A DNA stretch of 33,808 nucleotides from DATIJP01 sp964569185 (GCA_964569185.1 CAZMTP010000011.1:1-33808); one strand, 5' to 3'; numbered from the stretch's first letter, positions 7,892-16,236 are shown. Translations and numbers: made by a program. The notes: generated from the sequence alone by a model not told the origin.

Positions 7892-8065
7892 TTATCTAAT
7901 TTTTGGAATAAATGCACCCTTTTTTGCGTCTGCGTCCACAGCATTTAGTTGTGGTTTGTAGCCAGAAGGGAGATTGTCTTTTCGTGGGCCTGTTTTTGGG
8001 GTTGGAGGAGCCGGCCTTTTAGGGCATTGATTCCTGCGTTCTCCCTGTTTACTCATGCGTACCAT
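7892..8065 (-). CDS. Small conserved chlamydial protein, function unknown
   Basis: 57 residues starting MVRMSKQGERRNQCPKRPAP, then a Pro/Lys-rich stretch, and ending KKGAFIPKIR. The start chosen is the ATG at 8065 because AGGAG lies 6 nt upstream. A longer reading would begin at TTG inside that Shine-Dalgarno site. A good promoter (8090-8118) sits just upstream. It has no transmembrane segment or recognised domain and looks disordered and basic. Its place, heading the small-basic-protein/ybeY/CNNM unit, matches the position of the tiny CT421.1-type gene in Chlamydia as I recall it. A role connected with ribosomes or RNA is guilt by association only. Confidence 0.65.
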   Translation of the reverse strand: MVRMSKQGERRNQCPKRPAPPTPKTGPRKDNLPSGYKPQLNAVDADAKKGAFIPKIR

Positions 8066-8089
8066 AGTTAACTCCTGCAAAAGGCCGTC

Positions 8090-8118
8090 ATTATAAGAAA
8101 AACCAAGGAACTATTCAA
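8090..8118 (-). promoter_or_regulatory. Promoter of the small-gene/ybeY/CNNM unit
   Basis: On the minus strand TTGAAT (8113-8118), a 17-bp spacer and a perfect TATAAT (8090-8095). The expected transcript begins near 8083 and carries AGGAG before the ATG at 8065. It is divergent from the rnr promoter, with the two core promoters only ~20 bp apart. Confidence 0.68.
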
Positions 8119-8138
8119 GGACTTAAATATTTTTTTAC

Positions 8139-8167
8139 TTGTTCCCTCAAGGATGCTTCCCTATACT
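8139..8167 (+). promoter_or_regulatory. Candidate rnr promoter directly abutting the start codon
   Basis: TTGTTC (8139-8144), 17-bp spacer, TATACT (8162-8167). The expected +1 is about 7 nt after the -10, at 8174-8175, exactly the rnr ATG. No Shine-Dalgarno is visible in front of that ATG, so a leaderless mRNA is possible. Confidence 0.5.
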
Positions 8168-8174
8168 TCGGCTT

Positions 8175-10157
8175 ATGGCTAAAAATGACAAGAAACAGCC
8201 TTGGAACTTAGAAAATGAGATCATCACTGGGGTCTTGCGGATGCATCCGCGCGGCTTTGGGTTTGTTGTTCCCGATTCTCTTTTTGACTGTCCTGAAGAT
8301 GTTTTTATCCCGAAACATCTCACAGACAACGCTGTCGATGGCGACCATGTGGAAATTCAAATAAATCCTAACTCCAATTGGGAGAAAGGCGCCGACGGGC
8401 GCATCCTTTCTATTATTAAAAGGGGGCGGACCCATCTAGCAGGCACCATTCGTGAGATCGCCTCTAAAGGAAAAATTTATGCCTATGTGCCTCTGCTCGG
8501 GGTATCAAAACCTGTTCTTGTCAAAGCGCATCATGAAGAAAAAAGTTTAAAAGTGGGCGACCGGGTCATCATGAAGGTGTTGGACTGGGGCGATCATGAG
8601 ACGCCTGCCATTTGCGAAGTGTCTTACTATATTGGCCATATTTCTGATCCTTCCAAAGATGTGGTTGCAGCCATTGAAGAGTATGACTTGAAAGATGTTT
8701 TTTCTAAAAAAGCGCTAAATGAGGTCAAAGCGATTGGCAATAAAGTGGCCAAAAAAGATCTAAAAGGACGAAAAGATTTTAGCAAATTAGAGACATTTAC
8801 AATCGATCCAGAGACAGCCAAAGATTATGACGATGCGCTGTCGCTTAGCAGAGATAAAAAAGGACATTACCATCTGGGCGTTCATATTGCTGATGTGGCC
8901 CATTACGTACAGCCAGAATCTCATTTAGATCAAGAAGCTTACCAGCGGTGTAACTCAGTCTATTTTCCGGGTTCGGTGGTGCCCATGCTGCCTCATGCTC
9001 TATCTGATAACTTGTGCAGTTTAAGAGAAAATCAGGTCCGGCTCACTGTATCGGTGATGATCGATTTTGATGATACGGGGGATCTGTTAGGATATCAGAT
9101 TTTTAGATCGTTTATTAAAAGTAAAAAACGGATGACCTATTCCGAAGCAAAATTAATTCTCGACAAGCAAAAAGAGAGTGTCCATTTCAAAAGCCTGGAA
9201 TTGATGGTTGATCTGTGTCATCTGCTCAAGAAAAAACGTTCTTTGCGCGGAAGTATCGATTTTTCTCTTCCTGAGATGGTCATTGTGGTCGATCAACAGG
9301 GAAAACCGACGGGAACAAAGCGGGTCGAGTATGATATCACCCATCAACTTGTCGAAGAGTTTATGCTCAAAGCAAATGAGCTGGTGGCAAAAAATTTAAC
9401 TGATCGCGGCAAAAGCTTGCTGTATCGGATCCATGAACCGCCCTCTCCAGAGAATATCGAAGAGTTTGCGGCCTTAGCCCGCTCTTTAGGCTTTAAGGTT
9501 CCTAAAGATCCAGATCAGAAAGATCTTCAGAAGCTATTTGAAAAGGCAAAAAAAACAGAGTTCAGCCAGCAGCTGTCGGTTGGATTTATTCGGAGCATGA
9601 AGTTGGCCTACTATTCGCCTGACAATGTGGGCCATTTTGGACTTGCCTTAGAATATTATTGCCATTTTACAAGCCCCATCAGGCGTTATAGTGATCTTGT
9701 GATTCAAAGACTTTTATTTGATGAAGAAGATCAAAAGGTGGATTTGAAAGAGGTCGCTCTTAAATGTTCAGACCAAGAGCGGATTGCTTTCCGTGCAGAA
9801 AGCAGTGTGAAACTCTTAAAAAAGTTGCGGCTGCTCAATCATTATCTGCACCAGAATCCGATGAGAGTCTATAAGGCGATGGTCTCTCGGGTGAAGCCTT
9901 TTGGCCTATTTTTTGAATTACAGGAGCTTTTTTTGGAAGGCTTTTTGCATATTTCTGAGATCGGTTCTGATTATTATCTTTATGATCAGAAACGGTCTGC
10001 GATGGTGGGCAAGCATACAGGAAAGGCCTTCGGTGTGGGCACGCAGATTGCGGTACGTTTAAAGGCAGTCAATTTCATTCTGCTCGAAAGCAAATGGGAA
10101 ATGGCACAAGCGAAAGGTAAAAAAGAGAGCAAGCGAAAAAGAACTAAGAAAAAGTAA
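8175..10157 (+). CDS. rnr: Ribonuclease R (RNB-family 3'-5' exoribonuclease)
   Basis: Degrades structured RNA 3' to 5' in the cytoplasm. From the ATG at 8175 the protein has 660 residues. Order: an N-terminal cold-shock/OB region (GVLRMHPRGFGFVVPD, VFIPKH), a second OB region, then the RNB catalytic domain with IDPETAKDYDDAL near 210-221 supplying the metal-binding Asp residues. The domain continues through HIADVAHYV, LSDNLCSLRE and SPIRRYSDLVIQR. An S1 domain follows (MVSRVKPFGLFFEL...GFLHISEI), and the end is a Lys/Arg-rich tail common in RNase R. The frame is open further upstream to a TTG at 8139, but that codon lies in the proposed promoter; MAKNDKKQ is the more natural start. The stop abuts the folD stop with zero bases between the convergent genes. 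Confidence 0.93.
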   Translation: MAKNDKKQPWNLENEIITGVLRMHPRGFGFVVPDSLFDCPEDVFIPKHLTDNAVDGDHVEIQINPNSNWEKGADGRILSIIKRGRTHLAGTIREIASKGKIYAYVPLLGVSKPVLVKAHHEEKSLKVGDRVIMKVLDWGDHETPAICEVSYYIGHISDPSKDVVAAIEEYDLKDVFSKKALNEVKAIGNKVAKKDLKGRKDFSKLETFTIDPETAKDYDDALSLSRDKKGHYHLGVHIADVAHYVQPESHLDQEAYQRCNSVYFPGSVVPMLPHALSDNLCSLRENQVRLTVSVMIDFDDTGDLLGYQIFRSFIKSKKRMTYSEAKLILDKQKESVHFKSLELMVDLCHLLKKKRSLRGSIDFSLPEMVIVVDQQGKPTGTKRVEYDITHQLVEEFMLKANELVAKNLTDRGKSLLYRIHEPPSPENIEEFAALARSLGFKVPKDPDQKDLQKLFEKAKKTEFSQQLSVGFIRSMKLAYYSPDNVGHFGLALEYYCHFTSPIRRYSDLVIQRLLFDEEDQKVDLKEVALKCSDQERIAFRAESSVKLLKKLRLLNHYLHQNPMRVYKAMVSRVKPFGLFFELQELFLEGFLHISEIGSDYYLYDQKRSAMVGKHTGKAFGVGTQIAVRLKAVNFILLESKWEMAQAKGKKESKRKRTKKK

Positions 10158-11015
10158 TTAATTTTCTTTCTTGCTTTTTTGGTAGCTGAGAAGGGTGTTA
10201 GAGAGCAGCATGGCGATGGTCATGGGACCTACTCCCCCTGGAACAGGGGAGATATAAGAACATTTGGGCGCTACTTTATCGAAATCGACATCCCCGACGA
10301 TTTTTTTTCCCATGCGGTTAATGCCCACATCGATCACCACAGCTCCCTGTTTAACCATGTCAGGACCCACAAAGAGGGGATTTCCCATAGCAGCCACAAG
10401 AATATCTGCAGAACTGCATATTTTTTTTAGATCTTGAGATTGGCTATGTGCAATAGTCACTGTGGCATTGGCATGCGCTCTTTTTTGCATAAGGATGGCG
10501 GCCAGAGGTTTCCCTACCAGGTTGCTCCGCCCCAAAATCACCACATGTTTGCCTGCCGTCTCAATATGGCTTCTGGCAAGTAGTACCTGAATGCCATGCG
10601 GCGTGCAGGGAAAGAAAATATCTTGATAACCGATTAACATTTTTCCCACATTAATCGGATGAAAGCCATCCACATCTTTGTCAGGATGGATTGAAAGCAC
10701 AATGTGATCCGAATTAATATGGGCAGGAAGAGGGAGCTGGACTAAAATTCCATCCACATCTCTATCTTGATTAAGCTGTTCGATCTCTTTGATGAGATGG
10801 GCTTCAGACACATTTTCTGAAAGTTCTCGATCGATCGAAAGAATGCCTACCTCATGACACTTTTTCTTTTTCATTCTGATAAAGCTTTGTGAAGCGGGAT
10901 CTTCTCCAACTAAAATAAAGGCAAGCGCAGGAGGCCTGCCCTTTAATTTTTGAATGGCATGGGCAATGTTGTTTTCAATTTCACTGGCAATCGCTTTTCC
11001 ATCAATTAAACGCAT
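10158..11015 (-). CDS. folD: Bifunctional methylenetetrahydrofolate dehydrogenase/cyclohydrolase
   Basis: 285 residues. FolD interconverts 5,10-methylene-, methenyl- and 10-formyl-tetrahydrofolate, supplying one-carbon units for purines and formyl-Met-tRNA. Visible motifs: the substrate-site region SFIRMKKKKCHEVGI (catalytic Lys within it), LVQLPLP, DKDVDGFHPINVGKM, the nucleotide-binding VILGRSNLVGKPLA and the C-terminal PVPGGVGPMTIAML. Length is normal. It is the last gene of the sugar transferase-galE-mreD-like-suhB-folD run and overlaps the preceding gene by 14 bp, indicating coupled translation. It ends flush against the convergent rnr. Confidence 0.95.
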   Translation of the reverse strand: MRLIDGKAIASEIENNIAHAIQKLKGRPPALAFILVGEDPASQSFIRMKKKKCHEVGILSIDRELSENVSEAHLIKEIEQLNQDRDVDGILVQLPLPAHINSDHIVLSIHPDKDVDGFHPINVGKMLIGYQDIFFPCTPHGIQVLLARSHIETAGKHVVILGRSNLVGKPLAAILMQKRAHANATVTIAHSQSQDLKKICSSADILVAAMGNPLFVGPDMVKQGAVVIDVGINRMGKKIVGDVDFDKVAPKCSYISPVPGGVGPMTIAMLLSNTLLSYQKSKKEN

Positions 11016-11799
11016 TTAGTATGTCCACCATGTTTTGATGTAAATGGCCATTGGTTGCCAGTGCGGGGAAATAGCCATAGAGGCGATGTTCTGATCCGTC
11101 ATAGTGGCTTACTTTTCCTCCTGCTTCTTCGACTAGCAATTTTCCTGCTGCTAAATCCCAGGCATGCAGTCCCACTTCCCAGAAAGTATCAAATCGCCCT
11201 GCGGCCACATAGGAAAGATCGATAGCAGCAGAGCCTAAGCGGCGGATAGGGGTGCCTTTTCTCACAATAGTTGAAAAAGTTTCAATGCAATTCAATGGAT
11301 TTTTATCCACATCATAAGGAAACCCTGTTGCCATCAGCGCTCTGTCCAATCGATCTCTCTGTGATACCCTAATCTGCTTTCCATTGAGATAAGCGCCCCG
11401 ATTTTTTTCCGCAACAAAAAGTTCATTCATTGAAGGATAGTAGACCACTCCTGTGAGAATTTCAGTTCCCAAAGCAGCGGCAATACTTGTGGAAAATATA
11501 GGGATCGATCGTGCAAAGTTCACCGTTCCATCTAGAGGGTCAATAATCCAGGTGATTTTGGAAGGATTGAGTATCTGTTTCTCCTGATCTTCTTCCCCCA
11601 AAAATTGATGGTCGGGAAACTTTTTTTGCAGCAGGGAAATAATCAACTTTTGAGATTGAAAATCATATTCGGTGACAAGATTTTGATTTCCCTCTTTAGA
11701 AGAGATGGTATAGCTTGTTCCAAAGCCAGAAAGTAATAGCTTTCCTGCTTCTACAGCGGCTTCGATGGCAGCTTTTGTCAATGGTGAATCGGCTTTCAT
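11002..11799 (-). CDS. Inositol monophosphatase family phosphatase (SuhB/CysQ-like)
   Basis: 265 residues with the full metal-dependent phosphatase signature: FLGEED (first metal site), WIIDPLDGTVNFARSIP (DPxDGT core), and the C-terminal AWDLAAGKLLVEEAGGKVS. The family hydrolyses small phosphate esters: inositol-1-phosphate, or 3'-phosphoadenosine phosphates in CysQ. Which substrate is used cannot be told from sequence. SuhB also has a ribosome-biogenesis role in enterobacteria. The start overlaps the MreD-like gene's stop by 4 bp (ATGA) and the 3' end overlaps folD by 14 bp, so it sits inside a strictly coupled operon. A chlamydial cysQ-type label would also be reasonable. Confidence 0.86.
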   Translation of the reverse strand: MKADSPLTKAAIEAAVEAGKLLLSGFGTSYTISSKEGNQNLVTEYDFQSQKLIISLLQKKFPDHQFLGEEDQEKQILNPSKITWIIDPLDGTVNFARSIPIFSTSIAAALGTEILTGVVYYPSMNELFVAEKNRGAYLNGKQIRVSQRDRLDRALMATGFPYDVDKNPLNCIETFSTIVRKGTPIRRLGSAAIDLSYVAAGRFDTFWEVGLHAWDLAAGKLLVEEAGGKVSHYDGSEHRLYGYFPALATNGHLHQNMVDILNAFN

Positions 11800-12287
11800 C
11801 TAATTTTTGGTTTCCTTAGATTTTGATACAGTTTTATCGGACAGCTAAACCAGAGAAAGCCATAGAGTGCATCGAAAGCTGGCATTAACATGAGATCTGT
11901 GATCACAAGTGGCCATTTTAAGGGGAACTGCTTTTCAAAGAGAGTTAAAAAACCGAGTTCAATAAAAGAGGATACTACTGAAATAAGAGCAGTATAGCAG
12001 GCAAGGGAAAACAGACGGTCTTCAAAGAAATTCCGTTTTTGAGAATAGACAAGGAGGCAGGTCAAACAGCTATTTAAGGCACAAAATCCAAAATGGAATT
12101 TACTATTTAAAAGATCCATTAATAGGCCGCATAGTACAGCGGTCCAGATCGAAAAAAGAAAACTTTTTCGAAGAAAAAGCAGCGCAAAAAAAGGGGCAAA
12201 GGCAAATAGATGCACCGTAGGCAAAAATAGGTGCGAAAAACAGAGGGCGAAACAGGCAAGCAGAAAAGGCAATAAAAGAGAGCTCAT
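11796..12287 (-). CDS. Small polytopic membrane protein, MreD-like
   Basis: 163 residues, almost entirely hydrophobic, with about five membrane segments (roughly 3-22, 28-45, 48-62, 70-85, 95-118 and 128-150). The stretch around residues 48-75 (VLCGLLMDLLNSKFHFGFCALN) has the G-L-L-x-D-L...G-F pattern found in MreD, the membrane partner of MreB/MreC in cell-wall elongation. That resemblance is the only basis for the name. MreB-directed division in Chlamydiae makes an MreD plausible, but mreB/mreC are not neighbours here. It overlaps galE and the inositol phosphatase gene by 4 bp each. An unrelated chlamydial membrane protein is the alternative. Confidence 0.5.
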   Translation of the reverse strand: MSSLLLPFLLACFALCFSHLFLPTVHLFAFAPFFALLFLRKSFLFSIWTAVLCGLLMDLLNSKFHFGFCALNSCLTCLLVYSQKRNFFEDRLFSLACYTALISVVSSFIELGFLTLFEKQFPLKWPLVITDLMLMPAFDALYGFLWFSCPIKLYQNLRKPKIR

Positions 12288-13273
12288 GCGTCATGCTCCC
12301 AAAATTGGTGCCAGCTCCAGGCAGAAGAGAGAATATTTTCCAAAGTAGAATAGGTCGGCTGCCAACTCAATAAGATTTGTGCTTTGGCAGCATTTGCAAT
12401 CAAAATAGGGGGATCTTCTGCATTGGCTTTTTCTATTTTATAGGGGATTTTTGTGCCCGTGATCTGACTGGCTGTGGCAATCATTTCAAAAATAGAAAAC
12501 CCTTTGCCAGTGCCTAAATTAAGGGCCAAAGGTTCAGTGTTGTGGTCAAGATAATCGAGCGCTTTCACATGGGCATCGGCCAGATCGGTCACATGGACAA
12601 AATCGCGCACAGCAGTGCCATCTTGTGTGGGGAAATCAACCCCAAAAATGAGGAGCTCATGTTGCTTTTGGCGCGCAGTGAGCAAGATACGCGGGATCAG
12701 GTGTGTTTCAGGCGTATGGGCCTCTCCGATTTCGCCTTCAGAGTCTGCCCCTGCAGCATTAAAATAGCGCAAAGAAACAGAGGACAATCCATAGGAATGG
12801 TAAAAATCTTCCAGTAGATTTTCTATAGCCCATTTGATTTTTCCATAAGGATTGATTGGATTTTTAGGGTGCGCTTCGTCAATGGGCGTATAAAGCGGTT
12901 TTCCATATACAGCAGCAGAACTGGAAAAGATTAATTTCTTGATTTTATGTTTGCAAAGAACTTGCAGGAGGGCCAGTGTGCCCACTAAATTATTTTCATA
13001 ATATTTAAACGGGTCTTTTTTAGATTCTCTCACATCGATGTAGGAAGCAAGATGGATCACAGCACGCGGTTTATAAGTTAAAATGGCTTTTTCTAGCTGC
13101 TCCGTATCTAAAATATCGCCTTCAAAAAAAGGGCCCCATTTAATGGCCCACTGATGGCCTGAAGAAAGATTATCATATACAATTGGGACCGCGCCGCTAG
13201 TTGCGAGTGCTTTACAGACATGGCTACCGATATAGCCTGCTCCGCCAATGACAAGAATAGGGCCCTCCATCAA
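12284..13273 (-). CDS. galE: UDP-glucose 4-epimerase
   Basis: 329 residues; extended short-chain dehydrogenase/reductase that interconverts UDP-glucose and UDP-galactose with bound NAD. Seen: the Rossmann glycine motif VIGGAGYIGSHV at 6-17, YDNLSSGH, VIHLASYIDVRES, FSSSAAVYGKP with the catalytic Ser, and NPYGKIKWAIE with the Tyr-x3-Lys pair. SLRYFNAAGAD and GTAVRDFVHVTDLADAH follow, all typical of GalE. Length is normal. Its start overlaps the sugar transferase stop by 4 bp. With ugd at 18712 and the sugar transferase it points to synthesis of a surface glycan or modified lipid. UDP-GlcNAc epimerase activity cannot be excluded. Confidence 0.9.
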   Translation of the reverse strand: MMEGPILVIGGAGYIGSHVCKALATSGAVPIVYDNLSSGHQWAIKWGPFFEGDILDTEQLEKAILTYKPRAVIHLASYIDVRESKKDPFKYYENNLVGTLALLQVLCKHKIKKLIFSSSAAVYGKPLYTPIDEAHPKNPINPYGKIKWAIENLLEDFYHSYGLSSVSLRYFNAAGADSEGEIGEAHTPETHLIPRILLTARQKQHELLIFGVDFPTQDGTAVRDFVHVTDLADAHVKALDYLDHNTEPLALNLGTGKGFSIFEMIATASQITGTKIPYKIEKANAEDPPILIANAAKAQILLSWQPTYSTLENILSSAWSWHQFWEHDA

Positions 13274-13914
13274 AAAGCTCCCTTAGAAAAAAACAGCAAT
13301 GGAACAGTTTTGATAATGATGCGAAGATCGAGGACAAAAGATTGCGTGTCCACATATTCCTCTTCTAAAAGGATACGCTCTTGAAAGGTGAGTAAATTTC
13401 TTCCTTTAATTTGCCAGATGCAGGTGAGTCCTGGTTTTACAGATAAGATCTTTTCTGTTTTATCCCCAAAGTGGCTGCGGATCTCTTCTTGAGCTTTCTC
13501 TTTATGTTCGATTGCAATAGGGCGTGGACCAACGATACTTAGATCGCCTTTTATTACATTCCATATCTGAGGAAGTTCATCAAGAGAAGATTGTCTTAAA
13601 AATTTTCCAATAGGGGTGAGCCGGGGATCATTTTTTAATTTAAAATAGGTTTTCCATTCTGCATCTAATTCTGGGCAGGTTCTTAAAATGTGATGCAGTT
13701 TTTCATCGGCATTTAGGCACATGGTCCGAAATTTCCAGCAATCGATCAGTTTTCCATGCTGTCCCATGCGCAGCCCTTTATAAAATATAGGGCCGGTGGA
13801 GGTGCATTTGACCAAAAGTGCAATTAGAAAATAAAGAGGGGATGTGCAAATAATAAATAGAACACTGAAAAAAAGATCAAAAGCCCTTTTCCCAGGTTTT
13901 TTGTATATAGCCAT
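13270..13914 (-). CDS. Polyprenyl-phosphate sugar-1-phosphate transferase (WcaJ/WbaP-type)
   Basis: 214 residues from the ATG at 13914. The enzyme class transfers a sugar phosphate from a UDP-sugar to undecaprenyl phosphate, the first step of many envelope glycans. Seen: basic start KRAFDLF, re-entrant/transmembrane helix (residues ~12-40), KFRTM with downstream DEKLHH, DPRLTPIGKFLRQSSLDELPQ, GDLSIVGPRP and KPGLTCIWQIKGR. These are the conserved blocks of the catalytic core. There are no extra N-terminal membrane helices, so it is a minimal PglC-like form. A frame extending to 13992 would add 26 residues encoded by the foldback element, and I regard that extension as artificial. No Shine-Dalgarno precedes 13914. 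It heads the operon ending in folD. Confidence 0.88.
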   Translation of the reverse strand: MAIYKKPGKRAFDLFFSVLFIICTSPLYFLIALLVKCTSTGPIFYKGLRMGQHGKLIDCWKFRTMCLNADEKLHHILRTCPELDAEWKTYFKLKNDPRLTPIGKFLRQSSLDELPQIWNVIKGDLSIVGPRPIAIEHKEKAQEEIRSHFGDKTEKILSVKPGLTCIWQIKGRNLLTFQERILLEEEYVDTQSFVLDLRIIIKTVPLLFFSKGAF

Positions 13915-14104
13915 AGAAGCTATTCTAAGAGGGTGTCTAAAAATTAGCAATGATGGCTTTTTGTGCTCTTTTTCCGCATCTTTTTGAACCAATTCTTGGC
14001 CTGCTTAATTTAAGTATGTCCTGCGAATTGGTTCAAAAAGCTGCAAAAAAAAATTCTCAAAAATCCATTGATTTCTAATTTTTAGACACCCTCTAATAGC
14101 TTCT
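13915..14104. repeat. Ten-bp palindromic arms split by the foldback element
   Basis: AGAAGCTATT (13915-13924) and AATAGCTTCT (14095-14104) flank the element. Removing the element and one TAA copy restores a 22-bp perfect palindrome that abuts the sugar transferase ATG. In the mRNA this would be a hairpin right before the start codon. It shows the insertion went into the centre of an existing palindrome. Confidence 0.6.
13929..14093. mobile_element. 165-bp foldback MITE-like element, copy type 1
   Basis: Perfect 19-bp terminal inverted repeats (GAGGGTGTCTAAAAATTAG at 13929-13947; complement at 14075-14093), flanked by a direct TAA (13926-13928 and 14094-14096) that fits a target-site duplication. 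The interior is also palindromic: TTTTTGAACCAATTC (13981-13995) pairs perfectly with 14025-14039, and the stretches between pair imperfectly, leaving a loop of ~29 nt. No protein is encoded. GAGGG-starting ends and TNA target sites recall IS5-group elements, so a full-length relative elsewhere in the genome would be the mobiliser. Confidence 0.75.
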
Positions 14105-14127
14105 GACTATTTTTCTACTATCCTGAT

Positions 14128-16128
14128 TTATTCTTGTTGTGGCGGTGGCGGTGGATTTTTAAGCGCCTCTTCAGTCGCATCAAATGAATCTTCCCAAGCT
14201 GGTGGCGATCCAGTTCCCCCTTGAGTGAATTCATCTAAATCCATACCAGTATCAGGTTCTTCTTCTCTAGATAAAGAGGCTGAGTGCAAGGACGATGTAA
14301 GAGAGGATAGGGCATCAGGATTATTGGCATCACTTAAGGAATGTCTTCTTCTTTTTTGTGCTGTATGTGAAATGCTCGTGAGCGCAGGATTAGTGATGGG
14401 CACATTAGATAAGGCAGCGACGCTAGCAGGTGCAGCAGAGATAGGGTGACTTGGTATTTGAGAAATGTGACTAGATGATAAAGAGTGGGCACGTCCTCTC
14501 CCTCCTTGGGAGGCAATTTGGGACATGATGGCTCGTTGTTGTTCAAATGATAAATGAGAACCATGAGAAAGGGGCATTTGCGGGTCATGAGATTGGGACA
14601 CTACTGATCTAGATGAACTACGCTGTCTTCTCATTGATTCAGGTGTCTCAGATAATGATGCATCACGTGGATACTGTACTGGTACTTGTGCTTCAATTGA
14701 TATAAGTTGGTTCATTAGAAGTTCAATCTGCGCTAAATTTTCATTTGTTAATGGAGATTGTTTAAAGTAGTTATTATCTCCAATAGCAATTATGATTTGC
14801 CTCTGTAATGTTTGAAGCTTAAATTCAGTTTTTTTTCGGTTCTTCACATGATCCCAGATCTCATTCCTTTGATCAGGGTGCGCCATGATGTAGTAATGTA
14901 AAATTAGACTTAGTTTCTCTTCGAGAGTATGTCTTGGGATAGCATGAAAGTAGGCGTCTAGTTTTTGCGCTTTAAATTCTGTTCTACCTCGTTGGGTAGC
15001 AGCTTTTTTCATATAATACAGCGTGTGTGCTAACTCTATAGAGATTCTTCCATCAGTATACCAAGGGGAAACTCCAGATATTTCTGTAGAGGAGGAAGAA
15101 GGGTTTGGATTTTGTACTGCTGGTCCTGAACTTACCTGTTCAACAGTTTCCTCTTCCTCTTCTTTTTCATCTATTTCTTCCGACGTTCCTGAAATACTCG
15201 ATCTTGGCGAAGTAGTTAAAGCAGCAGTTTGACCAACATAAGGATTAAGTTGTTGTCCTTGCCACATGGTTATATGGCGCATCATTGCCTGTGTTGCCTG
15301 TGCTGCTTGTTGATATAGTGCTCTCATAATGGCATCATTACGCATAGCAATTAAAAGCGAAGGGTCCTGAGGCAAACTGGGGGGAAGAGAAAAAGAAGGG
15401 AGGCTACTTATTGGCGGCCATTGGGATAGTAGAAAAGCGTCTGGATATCTTTGTGATGCACCAGACGAGGAAGCAACATTGCTGTGACTGATCTCTGTAC
15501 TGGATTGGCTTGGAGGAGGTTCAACGGGCCACACGAATGGATCCTTAATGCAATCCTTTCTAAATACATCAATTTCATTGATATATCCCTTAATTTGATC
15601 TAAATCAGCCTGTCTAATGTTGCCTTTCTTGTAGCGCCCATGCAGGTATCCCTTCCCAATAATCGCATCAAGTGCACTCTTATGATTTATATAATTATTT
15701 TTTTCACCACGTTTCGGTCGATATCCTTCTCTAGTTAAGGCTTGGTAAAATATAAACACTGAATTGTCTCGACAAACTAGTTCGTGAAAATATAAAAATA
15801 GGCTGATTTTTTTTGCTACACTATCCCTCATATGATGTTTTTTTATATAACGTGTTAACGCAGCCGCTTGAAATGTCTTAGTTCCGCTAGTCATGTTCTC
15901 AAATAGGTTTACAAAATCATTTATTTGATCACCTGATTTCCTTAACCAATCTTTTGTACGTTGTGAAGATGAGGTGGCTGGTATAGCAGAGGTTATAGTG
16001 GAGCTTGTTGACATAGCTGGTGCGCTTGATGGCGAAGAGCTAGGGGCCTCCTGAGAAGGAAGGGATGGAACTATGGCCGCTGATACAGATGTGGGTAAAG
16101 TCCCTGATATTAAAGAAGATGTACTCAT
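14128..16128 (-). CDS. Two-module Ser/Pro-rich protein A, candidate secreted effector
   Basis: 666 residues, not recognised. Residues 1-58 are Ser/Thr/Pro/Ala-rich and disordered, as in type III secretion signals. Module alpha (60-201) starts KDWL, contains LTRYIKKHH...KKISLFLYFHELV and GYLHGRY, and ends in FVWP. A Pro/Ser linker leads to a Gln/Ala-rich amphipathic helix (258-296) and an acidic run (EEIDEKEEEEE, 317-327). Module beta (354-488) starts SPWYTDG, contains LDAYF...LEEKLSLILHYY, and is followed by a basic RRQRSSSRS. The tail (500-666) is disordered, with QKRRRHSLSDA at 591-601 (like a monopartite nuclear localisation signal) and acidic clusters such as MDLDEF (629-634). The order is alpha then beta, the reverse of its neighbour. 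It has AAAAGG before the ATG and its own promoter. Effector function is inference. Confidence 0.75.
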   Translation of the reverse strand: MSTSSLISGTLPTSVSAAIVPSLPSQEAPSSSPSSAPAMSTSSTITSAIPATSSSQRTKDWLRKSGDQINDFVNLFENMTSGTKTFQAAALTRYIKKHHMRDSVAKKISLFLYFHELVCRDNSVFIFYQALTREGYRPKRGEKNNYINHKSALDAIIGKGYLHGRYKKGNIRQADLDQIKGYINEIDVFRKDCIKDPFVWPVEPPPSQSSTEISHSNVASSSGASQRYPDAFLLSQWPPISSLPSFSLPPSLPQDPSLLIAMRNDAIMRALYQQAAQATQAMMRHITMWQGQQLNPYVGQTAALTTSPRSSISGTSEEIDEKEEEEETVEQVSSGPAVQNPNPSSSSTEISGVSPWYTDGRISIELAHTLYYMKKAATQRGRTEFKAQKLDAYFHAIPRHTLEEKLSLILHYYIMAHPDQRNEIWDHVKNRKKTEFKLQTLQRQIIIAIGDNNYFKQSPLTNENLAQIELLMNQLISIEAQVPVQYPRDASLSETPESMRRQRSSSRSVVSQSHDPQMPLSHGSHLSFEQQRAIMSQIASQGGRGRAHSLSSSHISQIPSHPISAAPASVAALSNVPITNPALTSISHTAQKRRRHSLSDANNPDALSSLTSSLHSASLSREEEPDTGMDLDEFTQGGTGSPPAWEDSFDATEEALKNPPPPPQQE

Positions 16129-16159
16129 TTTTATGCCTTTTATTAAAATAGTTTATATT

Positions 16160-16188
16160 ATTATATAAGATATCAGATTTATAATGAA
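16160..16188 (-). promoter_or_regulatory. Candidate promoter of protein A
   Basis: On the minus strand TTCATT (16183-16188), 17-bp spacer, TATAAT (16160-16165). ATCTGATAT lies in the spacer just before the -10, and the same 9-mer precedes the -10 of the paralogue. The -35 is weak, which would suit activator dependence. Confidence 0.45.
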
Positions 16189-16236
16189 ATACTATTTTAA
16201 AGATAAGCTACTTAATTGCAAGGTTTCATAGTCCTT

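Noticed and set aside
13915..13992. N-terminal extension of the sugar transferase to 13992
   Set aside because: The extra 26 codons come from the foldback element; the family's conserved start (KRAFDLF) follows the ATG at 13914 closely.
14225..15232. Plus-strand frames opposite protein A
   Set aside because: Ser/Ala-rich antisense translations of a low-complexity gene without start signals.
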